DNA from: CAWDVK01 sp963805715
GTDB lineage: Bacteria; Actinomycetota; Actinomycetes; Streptosporangiales; Streptosporangiaceae
Assembly: GCA_963805715.1 (NCBI GenBank)
Contig: CAWDVK010000006.1
Location: forward strand, 124,001-188,000
Length of the DNA stretch: 64,000 nucleotides
Direction: 5' to 3'
The notes under the pieces were generated by a model that had not been told where the DNA came from, ran no database searches, and was given only the letters and a program-made list of their open reading frames with translations. The translations under genes and the position numbers were made by a program. This document shows, piece by piece, positions 34,534 through 43,856 of this stretch. Within the stretch, counting starts at the first letter, position 1. The number at the start of each line of letters is the position of its first letter.

Positions 34534-34595
34534 GTACCCGTTGTACCCGGCCGGCCGCTGGCGGTCGCCAGCGGTCCCCGGCCGCCAGGCTGGTC

Positions 34596-35720
34596 CTAGG
34601 ACACGCCTGCGCCGATCAGGTGACCGATAGCGAAGGTCACCAGCGCGGCCGCGCCGCCCAGCAGCAGCTGCCGCAGTCCTGACCGCACCGGGGAGCGCCC
34701 GTTCAGCACGCCTATCCCCGCGCCGACTCCCAGCAGGGCAGCTGCGACGAGGACAACTGCCGCGATCAGCGCGGCCGTCCCGCCGCCGAAGAAATAGGGC
34801 AGGATCACCACCAGCGCGCCGGCCGCGAACGTCAGCAGGCTGGAGATCGCGGCGGACAGCGGCGAGCCGAGCTCGGCCGGGTCCAGGCCCAGCTCCTCGC
34901 GCGCGAGCGTGTCGAGCGCGACCTGCCGGTCCGCCATGATCCTGTCGGCAAGCTTCGCGGCGTCGGCACGAGGCAGGCCCTTGGCCCGGTAGAGCAGGAC
35001 GAGCTCCTCGCGCTCCTCCTCGGGCTTCTCCTCGAGTTCCTGGGCCTCCAGCGCGATCTCGCGCTGATACATCTCGCGCTGACTGGCCATGGAGACATAC
35101 TCGCCAGCCGCCATCGAAAACGACCCGGCCAGCAGGCCGGCTGTGCCGGTCAGCAGGATCACGCCGTGCGATGTTCCCGAGCCCGCGACCCCCATGACCA
35201 GCGCGGTATTGGACACCAGACCGTCGCTGACGCCAAAGACCCCAGCCCGCAGCGCACCGGAACGGTCACCGCGGTGCCAGGGCTCTCTCCTGGCGATCTG
35301 CACCTGAGGGCTCGGGCGGCCGCCCTCGATCAGCTTCGCGATCGTGCGAGCATGACCGTGCTCGTCCGCCGCCATCCCCGGCGCCGCGTCGGGGTCGGCG
35401 TCATACATGCCGGCATCGGCCCGCTCGGTCCGCTCGATCAGCGGCAGCACCGCGCCCGGTGACAGCCTGCTGGCCGCCGTGGCCAGCAGCCGGGTGCGCA
35501 GGCTGGGACGTCCTGCTGGCGGCACGGTCTCGCCGGCGCCGCGAATCTTTTCCTCCCAGTGCGCCGCGTGCCGTCGCTCGACCGCGGCAAGATCCTCGAA
35601 GATAGTCCGCCTCTCCCCGGTTTCGGCCTCGGCGATCCGGCTGTACAACGCCGCGGCGTCACGCTCGCTGGCCAGCATGTCCCGCCAGCGCCTGAGCCGG
35701 CCGGCGTCGTTGCCTGTCAT
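34596..35720 (-). CDS. ferritin-like domain fused to VIT1/CCC1 transporter
   Basis: 374 residues from ATG with GAGGAG about 8 nt upstream. Residues 1-150 form a rubrerythrin/ferritin-like four-helix domain (ERDAAALYSRIAEAETGERRTIFEDLAAVERRHAAHWEEK). The rest is a VIT1/CCC1 Fe/Mn transporter: GALRAGVFGVSDGLVSNTALVMGV, SMAAGEYVSMASQREMYQREI, EEEREELVLLYRAKGLP, and three C-terminal TM helices. This fusion (MbfA-like) exports iron from the cytosol, with the ferritin-like domain sensing or feeding iron. Confidence 0.92.
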   Translation of the reverse strand: MTGNDAGRLRRWRDMLASERDAAALYSRIAEAETGERRTIFEDLAAVERRHAAHWEEKIRGAGETVPPAGRPSLRTRLLATAASRLSPGAVLPLIERTERADAGMYDADPDAAPGMAADEHGHARTIAKLIEGGRPSPQVQIARREPWHRGDRSGALRAGVFGVSDGLVSNTALVMGVAGSGTSHGVILLTGTAGLLAGSFSMAAGEYVSMASQREMYQREIALEAQELEEKPEEEREELVLLYRAKGLPRADAAKLADRIMADRQVALDTLAREELGLDPAELGSPLSAAISSLLTFAAGALVVILPYFFGGGTAALIAAVVLVAAALLGVGAGIGVLNGRSPVRSGLRQLLLGGAAALVTFAIGHLIGAGVS

Positions 35721-35984
35721 CTCGCCACTCCTCGATGAGGCTTCCGGTTGGCCGCTCAGTGCGACCCTCTGCTGCAAACGCCAGTCCCACGCGGGGCCGG
35801 GCGTGCCCCCGGCCGCCTTGGGACAACCCAGCTGCCCAGCTCACCGTCAGGTTAATCCCCGCGGTCCCGGTCCTCTTGTACCGGTTGCGGACGGGCATGC
35901 GGGCCGGGAGCCGCCGCGGCCGCGAGGACGGCGCGGCCGCGCGGGACGAGGACGCCGAGGGTCACAGCCATGCCGCGGCGATGG

Positions 35985-36630
35985 CAGCGGTCACGGCGGG
36001 AGCTACGGCGGCGGACGCATGGCGGGGCCGTGCCGGTGATGCCGCGCCGCTCCAGGTCCCCCAGGTCGGCGACATGATGGACGAGGATGTCGGCGCCCGG
36101 GCGAGGGCGATCAGGTCATCGCTGACGGTGGTGTCACCGGAGAAGACGACCGAGCCATCCGCGGTGTCGAACCGGTACGCCAGGGCCGGCGCTGCCCGGC
36201 CGTGCGTGACCGCGACGGCGGTGACCAGGACGGCTGCGTCGTCGGCCACGGTCACCGGAACCCGCGCCGCGCCCGGCGCGCTGGGGACGCGAATGTCGAT
36301 GGCGCGCACCAGCGCGCCCGCGTCCGGCATGGCGGCGTCTAGCGGCATGACGTTCAGGTGGCAGGCGTAACCGGCCAGGATGCTGCTGACCAGGTCCGCC
36401 GAGCCGGGGGCCGGCAGGTCCGGCCTGATGGTGGTCTGGCGATGGAAAACGGCGTCGCCCGCTGGCAGCGTTTCGGATCTCGACGGCCCGTAGACGCGGA
36501 TCGGCGCGAGCGGGCCGTCCTCGCCGGTCCGGACGCCCCACCCGTACAGCAGCATGCGGGCAGGTCACCGACGTGGTCGGCATGCAGGTGAGTGAGAAAC
36601 ACCGCCTCCAGCCCGTACCGGCGGGCCCGC
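35985..36630 (-). pseudogene. metallo-beta-lactamase-fold hydrolase, truncated and frameshifted
   Basis: Pieces in three frames: VFLTHLHADHVGDLPAC (metal motif HxHxDH) near 36600, then LLYGWGVRTGEDGPLAPIRVYGPSR...SVVFSGDTTVSDDLIALAR, then GADILVHHVADLGDLERRG. Two frameshifts (near 36555 and near 36110) separate them. The start before GLEAVFLTHLH is replaced by a piece of another gene, and the C-terminal strands are missing. Original family: ribonuclease Z/arylsulfatase-like hydrolases. Confidence 0.65.
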
Positions 36631-36632
36631 GC

Positions 36633-36895
36633 GCGTCTCGATCACCTCGCCGAGGGCCATGCCAGCGACTCGCCGTTGCATCCGCAGCATGTCGCCGCCG
36701 CGATCGACCGGCTCGCCGCCGCCGACGCTGTCTTCACCGCTGATGTCGGCACGCCCTCCATCTGGGCCGCCCGCTACCTGCACATGAACGGCAGGCGCCG
36801 GCTGATCGGCTCTCGATCGCCCGGTCCGCCGGGCTGTTCGGCGCGCGGGTGGACAAGGCAGGCGAGCTCGAGGATGCGCTGCGAGCGGCAGTGTT
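36633..36895 (+). pseudogene. TPP-dependent enzyme (pyruvate oxidase/PoxB-like) fragments
   Basis: LAEGHASDSPLHPQHVAAAIDRLAAADAVFTADVGTPSIWAARYLHMNGRRRLIGS matches the start of the C-terminal TPP-binding domain of PoxB-type enzymes, in pieces. After a frame change near 36810 it is followed by AGLFGARVDKAGELEDALRAAV, the end of the same domain. The ~130 residues in between, with the Mg-TPP motif, are gone. Its left end collides with the MBL remnant on the other strand. Confidence 0.6.
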
Positions 36896-36924
36896 ATCAA
36901 GAGCAGGGCAAAGGACGGTGGTCC

Positions 36925-37170
36925 ATGAGCAGCGTCGACGAGGTCCTGGCCGGCTACGGCAGTCTGCAGGCCGGCCAGGAGGCCTTCTACAAGGAACTGC
37001 ACCGGCATCCCGAACTGTCCCACCAGGAGCACCGCACCGCCCAGCGGGTCGCCGGGCAGCTGAAGGAATACGGCTTCACGGTCCCATACGGGCATCGGCG
37101 GCACGGGGGTGGCGGGCGTCCTGTCCAATGGGCGCGGACCAGCCGTCCTGCGCAGGCGACCGCCCGGCCC
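36925..37170 (+). pseudogene. M20D amidohydrolase fragment (N-terminus)
   Basis: MSSVDEVLAGYGSLQAGQEA, FYKELHRHPELSHQEHRTAQRVAGQLKEYGF is the N-terminus of hippurate-hydrolase-type M20D peptidases. A frame change near 37085 leads to TGIGGTGVAGVLSNGRGPAVL, the next conserved block, and then the homology ends. Metal-binding residues and the rest (over 300 residues) are absent. Confidence 0.65.
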
Positions 37171-37227
37171 GCGCCGCCCGCGGCTGCGCTCTCGGCCAGG
37201 CCAGGATCCATGCCGCAGTCAGCCTAC

Positions 37228-37247
37228 GTGCAACCTGAGTGTTGCGC
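37228..37247. promoter_or_regulatory. operator-like dyad 1 upstream of DUF899 gene
   Basis: GTGCAAC-CTGAGT-GTTGCGC: same arms and same 6-nt spacer as the second dyad, centre 33 bp away. Confidence 0.55.
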
Positions 37248-37254
37248 GATAGCC

Positions 37255-37286
37255 GATTATGTGCAACCCTAGCGTTGCACATAATC
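37255..37286. promoter_or_regulatory. perfect operator-like dyad 2 upstream of DUF899 gene
   Basis: GATTATGTGCAAC, 6-nt spacer CCTAGC, GTTGCACATAATC: 13-bp perfect arms, ending 25 nt before the ATG. The position fits a repressor site over the promoter. Confidence 0.65.
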
Positions 37287-37310
37287 GCAACGGGAAGGCG
37301 GCAACTTGCC

Positions 37311-37991
37311 ATGAAGACACCCCCGGTCGTGTCACCGCAGGAGTGGGATGCTGCGCGCCAGCGACTGCTCGTCAAGGAGAAGGAGCTGACCCGCGCCCGT
37401 GACGCGCTGGCCGCCGAGCGCCGGCGGATGCCGTGGGTGGCCGTGCAGAAGGAGTACGAGTTCGTCGGGCCCAACGGCACAGCGAGCCTGCTCGACCTGT
37501 TCGAGGACCGCCGTCAGCTGATCGTCTACCGTGCATTCTTCGAGCCCGGCGTGTACGGCTGGCCCGACCATGCCTGCATCGGCTGCTCGCTGGTAGCCGA
37601 CCAGGTCGCCCACGTCGCGCATCTGAACGCCCGCGACACCACTCTCGCCTTCGCCTCGCGCGCGCCACAGCCCGACATCGAGCGGGTGAAGGCGCGGATG
37701 GGCTGGCAGATGCCCTGGTACAGCATGACGGACAGCTTCGACACCGACTTCGGCGTGGACGAGTACCACGGAACGAACGCGTTCATCCGCGACGGCGACA
37801 CCGTGTTCCGCACCTACTTCGTCAACAACCGCGGCGACGAGGTAATGGGCGGCACCTGGAGCTACCTCGACCTGACCGCGCTCGGACGCCAGGAGGACTG
37901 GGAGGACTCGCCCGAAAGCTATCCCCAGACCCCGCCCTACGCCTGGTGGAACTGGCACGACGAATACGCCGGCGCCAAGTCCCAGGGCTGA
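37311..37991 (+). CDS. DUF899 thioredoxin-like protein
   Basis: 226 residues. VSPQEWDAARQRLLVKEKELTRARDALAAERRRMPWV is the standard DUF899 opening, then LLDLFEDRRQLIVYRAFFEPGVYGWPDHACIGCSLVADQV with a C-x2-C pair in a thioredoxin-like fold, then MGWQMPWYSMTDSFDTDFGVDEYHG. Function unknown; a redox role is plausible. ATG after GGGAAGGCGGC. Two GTGCAAC-N6-GTTGC dyads in front suggest tight control by a dimeric repressor not encoded next door. Confidence 0.9.
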   Translation: MKTPPVVSPQEWDAARQRLLVKEKELTRARDALAAERRRMPWVAVQKEYEFVGPNGTASLLDLFEDRRQLIVYRAFFEPGVYGWPDHACIGCSLVADQVAHVAHLNARDTTLAFASRAPQPDIERVKARMGWQMPWYSMTDSFDTDFGVDEYHGTNAFIRDGDTVFRTYFVNNRGDEVMGGTWSYLDLTALGRQEDWEDSPESYPQTPPYAWWNWHDEYAGAKSQG

Positions 37992-38162
37992 GCGGCACCA
38001 GCCGATGAGCAGGGGGGCAGGCCCTCGCCTCGCCCCGCATTGGCGCGGCGAACTGCCTAGTCGATGCCCTTCCACTGTTCGGCGAGGCGGCCCCAAGCAA
38101 ACTGGCTCGCCAGGTGCGAGCAAATGCCGAAGCCGGTACCTGCGAGAAGTCGGCTGACTACC

Positions 38163-40565
38163 TCAACGGCCTCGGGTGGCGGTTGCCGGCTCGGTCGTCC
38201 ACTGGTCGGCGAGCCACGCCAGATCCGTTTCGTCTCTGGCCCGTGCTTCCTGCTCGCGGCCGAAGAGCATATCGGTCTTGGCAAGGACGAGTGTGTAGGG
38301 CCGGCCCTGCCGCCTGGTCACGTGGGTGACGGGCAGCTCAGCGGCGTCGATCCGGGAGTGGACATGCTGCCTGCCCGTCTGGGCGAGCGGCCACTCGAAG
38401 GTGCGCGCGTTCTTGTCCGCCAGGAACACCCGGAGCGTGCCGCACAGCTCGCACGCGCAGCTCCCAGCAGGCAGCTCGACCGACCAGTCGCCCGGTTCGC
38501 GTTCTGGGCGGGCGAGCCTGCCGCGGAGCCGCGCCGCGCAGTCGCTGGCTAGGGCGTCGAAGCCGCCGTCACCGGGTGCGTAGTCCCTGGGCGTTGCCGC
38601 GGACGCCCGCAGCGCGGACATCTCCAGCGCCGTCACGGGGTCGTCCTGCTGCCGGAGGTGCGCGGCAACCGTGTCCCGCCTGCTGGCCGCCCCGATCGCG
38701 GCGGCGGCCGTCAGCACCGCGGCGAGTGGCTTGCCAAGGTCGCCGAGCTGGCGGTCACGGTAGCTCGGCCGCGAGGAGGCCACCGCTGCGCCGATGTCCG
38801 TGGCGATCCGCTCCCACGCCAGGTCCAGCAGCCGCTGGGCAGCCGCCGCGCCGGCCCTGCCGGCGGCACGCAGCCGCTCACACAGGCCGGGTAGCTGGTC
38901 CGCTGCCCACTGCGGCACATCATGTCCAGCGCCGAACGCCCAGCCCGGCTGGTCACCGCCGAACCACGTCCGCAGCAGTTCCGCCGTCCACTGCTCGCCG
39001 TAGCGTTCGGCCGTCTTCGCGAGGGACTTCACGTGCGCGGCAGCGAGGCTGTCGATCCGGAACGGGCTCAGCAGCATCGCTGCGGTCGCCGCGTCCGCCA
39101 CGGCTTGCGCGGCCAGCAGCGCTTTGCGGAGAAGCCCGGAGGTCTTGCCGCTCTGCTTCTGCTGCGCGGCCTGGCCGCGGAGGGCGACGTCCCAGAACGG
39201 CGCGAGGGTCGCGGCGGCGGCGCGGGCGCCGGCCACGTCGGCCGATGACGCCATCGCGGCGATCTGGTCGAGCGCCCATGCGGCGGAGGTTTCGGCGCGG
39301 TTGGCGAACGCCTGCTCCCGTGGCCACACGACGACCGCTGCGCGGTGGTACCAGCGGTCCAGCGTGTTGCCCCAGTTCCCCATGTAGCCTTCGTACTGCC
39401 GGGAATAGGGCTGGAGGTCGCCGGACGGGGTGGACTCGCACACCTCCGTCTCGTGCAGGAACAGCGAGGTTTCCTCCAGCCGGGCGCCGTCCGGGCCGGT
39501 CCAGTGCGTGAGCGTGATCTCCGAGTCGACTAGGTCCTGAGTCACGTACTCGCGCTCGTTGTCGCTCGCGCCGGAGTACTCGTCGTCTTCGCAGTAGTCA
39601 TAGGTGTCATGCCAGCCCCGGCGGCGGTATCCGTAGACCTCGTCGGCCGGGTAGGCGTCGTGTGTCTCCTTGACGTCGGCGAGCGCGAGGATCGCCTCGC
39701 AGCCTGCCCGGTCGGCGGCAGCGCGCAGCAGGGACACCCGGCGGGCGTCCTCGCCTTTCAGCCGGGACCAGGCCAGCGCGCGCGGCGTGTACTCATGGTC
39801 CAGGAGGTAGGCAAGCCGGCCCGGCGGGGCGGCCGGAGGGCCGCCGTGGTAGCGGTGCGTCGGCGTGGCGAAGTGCTCCCGCAGCAGGCTTGCCAGCTCA
39901 GCCGCGGTGCCGTCGTCGCCCTCCGGGCGGGTGGTGTCGCCGTGCAGCAGCAGGTTGTAGGTGAGCGTGATGCGGTAGCCGGACTTCACCTTGAGTACCT
40001 CGTGCCGGCAGTCGGTGTAGAAGGCGACGAGCGACAGCGTCGTCTTCGAGCCCCGGTAGGTGCTGCGCTCTCCGTTGTGCTCAACCACCAGCTCGCCGCC
40101 GGCGTGGCTGGACGGCAGCGTCACCACCAGGGTCGCGACCATGTCGTCGGACTTCTCCGAGTCCTGGTGGGGGAGGAAGAACTGATCCGGCTCGTAGACC
40201 AGGAGCGAGTGAAGATCGGCAGTCAGGCCGGCCGCGTTCGGGAGACCGAGCTCTTCCTTGACCGTCGCGAGGAAGTCCGTGAGCATGGCGTCGTCCCACT
40301 CGGCCCGGACGAGGTGCCTCGGGATCTCCCACGTGTGACGGACGTTCGGGTCGGTCAGCGTCTCCGAGCCGCGGCCGAACCGGGCCGGCTCAGCAAGGCT
40401 GATGAGCTTGCGGGCCTTGGCGGGCGTCACGGGCAGCGTGACCCGCCCGCAGCCTTCCACCTCCAGGCTCAGGCATTCCGGCCGCGCCGTCAGCTCGGCG
40501 CCGAACGTCGACTTCGCGTCGGCGCGCAACGTCCTGGCCAGCCGGTCACGCGCCGCAGTCGCCAT
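38163..40565 (-). CDS. 2OG-Fe(II) oxygenase (prolyl-4-hydroxylase-like) with large C-terminal region
   Basis: 800 residues; start chosen at the second ATG because GGAGG lies 8 nt before it. The dioxygenase core is at about 45-205: His133-x-Asp135 in FLPHQDSEK, His188 in CRHEVLKV and Arg198 in GYRITL, the iron and 2-oxoglutarate ligands. The following 600 residues are helical and acidic/Ala-rich without a recognised domain, ending with Cys pairs near CACELCGTLRV. Proteins of this layout are scattered in bacteria and fungi; substrate probably a protein or nucleic acid. Convergent with DUF899. Confidence 0.8.
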   Translation of the reverse strand: MATAARDRLARTLRADAKSTFGAELTARPECLSLEVEGCGRVTLPVTPAKARKLISLAEPARFGRGSETLTDPNVRHTWEIPRHLVRAEWDDAMLTDFLATVKEELGLPNAAGLTADLHSLLVYEPDQFFLPHQDSEKSDDMVATLVVTLPSSHAGGELVVEHNGERSTYRGSKTTLSLVAFYTDCRHEVLKVKSGYRITLTYNLLLHGDTTRPEGDDGTAAELASLLREHFATPTHRYHGGPPAAPPGRLAYLLDHEYTPRALAWSRLKGEDARRVSLLRAAADRAGCEAILALADVKETHDAYPADEVYGYRRRGWHDTYDYCEDDEYSGASDNEREYVTQDLVDSEITLTHWTGPDGARLEETSLFLHETEVCESTPSGDLQPYSRQYEGYMGNWGNTLDRWYHRAAVVVWPREQAFANRAETSAAWALDQIAAMASSADVAGARAAAATLAPFWDVALRGQAAQQKQSGKTSGLLRKALLAAQAVADAATAAMLLSPFRIDSLAAAHVKSLAKTAERYGEQWTAELLRTWFGGDQPGWAFGAGHDVPQWAADQLPGLCERLRAAGRAGAAAAQRLLDLAWERIATDIGAAVASSRPSYRDRQLGDLGKPLAAVLTAAAAIGAASRRDTVAAHLRQQDDPVTALEMSALRASAATPRDYAPGDGGFDALASDCAARLRGRLARPEREPGDWSVELPAGSCACELCGTLRVFLADKNARTFEWPLAQTGRQHVHSRIDAAELPVTHVTRRQGRPYTLVLAKTDMLFGREQEARARDETDLAWLADQWTTEPATATRGR

Positions 40566-40746
40566 CGCTTGTTCCTCCGGTGCCATGGGAACGCCCTACT
40601 TCTGACGCGAAACGACTGTAGTGAACCGCTCTGCCGGAGGGGCACGCTTTTGCACTACCCCGCCCAAGCCCTCTAGCGGCGGTCGGTGCATTGAGATCGG
40701 TCGTCCGCCTGTGCTAGCTAACCCTGCCGCGGGGACCCGCATTCGA

Positions 40747-43206
40747 TCAGCGAGGATGGCGCGGGCCTGGGGGGTCGCTTGTCGCGCTTGGGGCCGGGGC
40801 TGCCCGGCGGGGGTCGGGGAAGCCGAGGCTGGTGTAGCCGGGTGCGCGGCCTGCCAGGGTGGCGGCGAGCACGCCGGTGCGCACGTCGTGGTAGTCGTGG
40901 ACCTCGGCGGTTTCCTTGCCGGGATAGGCGCGGAGGATCCGCCCGGCGTACTGGACCAGGCGTCCTTTCCACCTGACCGGCGCCGCGAGGAACAGGGTGT
41001 CCAGGGCCGGGCAGTCGAAGCCTTCCCCGGCGTAGGGGCCGGTGGCCACGACCAGCAGCGGCGGGCCGCCGGGCTGGGGCTGCAAACGTGCGAGCGCTGC
41101 GGTGCGGTTCTTGGCGCCCATGCCGCCGCGCAGCACGACTGGGTCGTAGCCAGTTTCCTGCAGGAGGCCGGCCAGCTTGTGCAGGTGAGCAACCCACTGG
41201 GTGAGGACCAGGCAGTGGCGTCCTCGGGCCAGGGCTGCGGCAACGTCGGCGGTGATCTGGCGGGTGCGGTGGTCGTCGGCGGCCAGGTCGCGGTAGATCG
41301 CGGCCATCCCGCCCGGTGCCTGCGGGTCGGCGTCACCGCTGTAACAGTAGGCGGTCTCGTGCAGGTGCAGGGCGGGTGCAGGCCGGGTCGTATCGCCGGG
41401 CAGCGTGATGCCGGGCAAGGCGAGTTCCTGCCGGCCCACGTCGTGGTCGCGAGGCGGCGTGATGGTGTGCCGGATCTCGCCGACCTGCCAGGCAATGAGG
41501 TCGTCGAGCTTGTCGCGGCGGTACGGGGTGGCTGTCAGGCCCAGCCAGCGGCGCGCTGGGATCTGGCGGACCGCGTCTTCGAACGCCGCGGCCGGTACGT
41601 GGTGGCATTCGTCGGCGACGACCAGCCCATATCCGGCGGTCAGCTCGCCGATGTCGGCGCGGCGCACCAGCGTCTGCAGGGTCATGATGTCGATGGATCC
41701 GCGGACCTTTGCCCGGCCGCCGCCGAGCTGGCCGGACCTGACGCCGAGGAACTCGCTGACACGGGTCCGCCACTGGTCGGCAAGAGTCTTGCGGTCGACC
41801 AGGACGAGCGTTGAAGCCCCGTGCATGGCGATCAGCGCGCAGGCGACGACCGTCTTGCCCGACCCTGGGGGTGCGACTAGGACGCCGAGTTCGTGGCGAG
41901 CCAGTTCGGCGACGGCCTCGCGCTGGCTGCCGGTTAGCGTTCCGGTGAAAGTGAAGTCCTGCCCGGCTCCTGCTGACCTCTCGTCGGTGATCTCCAGGCG
42001 GCTGCCGGCCTCCTCCGCGAGGGATGCGACCTTGACGATGAGTCCGCGGGGCAGGATCAGTCCGCCGTCGATGGTCTCATCGAAGCTGCGCAGGAACCGG
42101 GGGACATTCCAGGTGGACGCCCGCATCCGCTGCCGCTCGTCAAATACCGGGTTGCGCATGGAAGCGGCGTGCCGCAGCGCTGCGGCCAGGCTGGGTGTCA
42201 GCTCGGCTTGCTCTAGCCGGATCCCGGTGCCGAGCCGGGCGTGGACGACCGGCGAGGCCACCGGCCGGGTCGCCGTGGATGCCGCGGCGGCCAGCCGCGT
42301 CACGTCTGATCCCACGACCACCCGGCCCGCCTGGTCGGCTGCGCGGTTGGCTTCCCGCGGGCTCATCCGGCCCAGGGACGACAGGTATGCCCACTGGTCC
42401 CGGTACGGTTCCAGCGTTCCCGGGTCGATGAAGACGGTCCGGCCTTCGTCGCGGGCCGGCTTGAACAGCGGCGCGGCGATCAGGTTGCCGACCCCGCCGG
42501 ATGGGAGCAGGTCCTGGGACGGGAACAGCCGGTCGTAGCTGGCCAGCTTCATCCGGCCGCGCAGCGCCATTGCCTCCCGCAGCAGCCCAGTGCCGAGCCG
42601 CCGCGCGGTCCCCGCCGGGACGGGCCGGGTGAAGAACACCCAGGCGTGGGCACCCACACCGGACCGGGACACCTCCAGCGCAGCCGGCACCTGCAGCGCC
42701 CTGGCCGCCTTCAGGTACATCAGCGCGTCGATCATCGCCTCGGGCCCGTCGAAGTCGGCCGCCAGCCACCAGCACCGATCGCCGTCCAGCAGCGGGTACA
42801 GGCCGATGTGCATCTTCCCGGACAGGTGCGCGGCCAGCACGTCGGCGGTCAGCGGCAGGTAGTCCCGCTCGCCGTGCGGCACTCCCTTGCGGAACCCGCC
42901 CTGCGTGGCGGGAACCCACCCGGCCTTGCCGGTACGCCGGTTCTCGTACCGGAGCGCGTACACGTCGGTCCGCGCGGCGAACAGCGCGCCGAAGAACGCC
43001 ACCTTCTCCTGCGGCGCCGAGCCGCCGTGCACCGGCCCGGGCGGCGCCTCGAAGAACCCGGCCTGCGCCGGGCGGGGCAGGCCGGCCTGCTCGGGGGCGA
43101 GATCTAGCAGGCGCAGCAGTCGCGCGTTCTCGGCCCGCAGCCGGGCAACCTCGGCCGCCACAGACTTAGGCACGCGACCGTCGAAGCGGTCGAGAATCTC
43201 GGTCAC
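40747..43206 (-). CDS. TOTE-type AEP primase fused to superfamily 2 helicase
   Basis: 819 residues from GTG. Short Leu-rich helix (VAAEVARLRAENARLLRLLDL), then an archaeo-eukaryotic primase domain with metal-binding Asp151/Asp153 in WWLAADFDG and the S-x-H-like motif SGVGAHAWVFF (His187). The second half is a DEAD/DEAH helicase: VAPPGSGKTVVACALI, VADECHHVPA, LGLTATPYRRD, QYAGRILRAYPG. These TOTE proteins are predicted components of conflict (defence) systems against invading DNA. No nuclease domain is fused here. No ribosome site before the GTG, so it may be leaderless. Confidence 0.82.
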   Translation of the reverse strand: MTEILDRFDGRVPKSVAAEVARLRAENARLLRLLDLAPEQAGLPRPAQAGFFEAPPGPVHGGSAPQEKVAFFGALFAARTDVYALRYENRRTGKAGWVPATQGGFRKGVPHGERDYLPLTADVLAAHLSGKMHIGLYPLLDGDRCWWLAADFDGPEAMIDALMYLKAARALQVPAALEVSRSGVGAHAWVFFTRPVPAGTARRLGTGLLREAMALRGRMKLASYDRLFPSQDLLPSGGVGNLIAAPLFKPARDEGRTVFIDPGTLEPYRDQWAYLSSLGRMSPREANRAADQAGRVVVGSDVTRLAAAASTATRPVASPVVHARLGTGIRLEQAELTPSLAAALRHAASMRNPVFDERQRMRASTWNVPRFLRSFDETIDGGLILPRGLIVKVASLAEEAGSRLEITDERSAGAGQDFTFTGTLTGSQREAVAELARHELGVLVAPPGSGKTVVACALIAMHGASTLVLVDRKTLADQWRTRVSEFLGVRSGQLGGGRAKVRGSIDIMTLQTLVRRADIGELTAGYGLVVADECHHVPAAAFEDAVRQIPARRWLGLTATPYRRDKLDDLIAWQVGEIRHTITPPRDHDVGRQELALPGITLPGDTTRPAPALHLHETAYCYSGDADPQAPGGMAAIYRDLAADDHRTRQITADVAAALARGRHCLVLTQWVAHLHKLAGLLQETGYDPVVLRGGMGAKNRTAALARLQPQPGGPPLLVVATGPYAGEGFDCPALDTLFLAAPVRWKGRLVQYAGRILRAYPGKETAEVHDYHDVRTGVLAATLAGRAPGYTSLGFPDPRRAAPAPSATSDPPGPRHPR

Positions 43207-43220
43207 GCTGACAACGGTAC

Positions 43221-43856
43221 GTGGACGCTGAGGCGGTTGCAGAGCGCGAGAGCTGGGCAAAGGCCCGCTGGCCGGCCATCCTGAACGAGTGGGCCGCGCC
43301 GCAGCGCGCGCAGCGAACTGTCTACCGGCCACGGGTCGAGGAGGTGCTCGTCACGAACGTGTCCGGACTGCTTCCGAGCCAGGTCACCGATGACTACTGG
43401 ATCTACGCCGATAGCCCGGCCGTGAGCGAAGCGGACCCGTCGCGCACGGGGAAGTGGCTTGTGTTCGTCCCGGCCAGGCAGGTCGACCGCTGGTGGGAGC
43501 TGATCCGGCTCGCGACCGAGCAGGGCCGCCTGGGCATCTCAGCCAAGGCGGCAACAGCCCGCCACAACGACCTGGCAACATCGCGGCGGACCAAGCTGAT
43601 CTGCGTGTACACCCGCGACTGGCAAGACCAGAGCGATGTGCAGCGCGTCCTGCGGCAGCTCAGGGGCATTGGCGTGACCTCGCGCCTGTCCTACAAAACC
43701 GACGAAGCGACGGTGTCCGGCGTGTACGGCACCGGCTCGGCAATCTATGTCAGCCAGCCGGGCAGCGCGGAGTTCGAGGACCGCACTCGGCGCATGCATT
43801 CTCTGGTGACGAGCGGTCCGGGCCTGGCAGAGCGATTTCGATGCCCGGCTGGCTGA
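43221..43856 (+). CDS. Bles03/phosphothreonine-lyase-like domain protein (PF08939 type)
   Basis: 211 residues. DYWIYADSPAVSEADPSRTGKWLVFVP, then VDRWWELIRLATEQGRLGISAKAATAR, KLICVYTRDWQDQSDVQRVLRQLRGIG and SRLSYKTDEATVSGVYG follow the Bles03-type fold known from human C11orf68 and scattered bacteria. Biochemistry unproven. GTG start lies 14 bp from the divergent TOTE start; both lack a ribosome site, so they probably share overlapping promoters. The last ~15 codons run into an integrase remnant and may not be native. Confidence 0.65.
   Translation: MDAEAVAERESWAKARWPAILNEWAAPQRAQRTVYRPRVEEVLVTNVSGLLPSQVTDDYWIYADSPAVSEADPSRTGKWLVFVPARQVDRWWELIRLATEQGRLGISAKAATARHNDLATSRRTKLICVYTRDWQDQSDVQRVLRQLRGIGVTSRLSYKTDEATVSGVYGTGSAIYVSQPGSAEFEDRTRRMHSLVTSGPGLAERFRCPAG

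Noticed and set aside
38057..38162. Minus-strand frame ending RLLAGTGFGICSHLASQFAW...
   Set aside because: Looks protein-like at its end, but no family, start or ribosome site could be supported; possibly another gene fragment.
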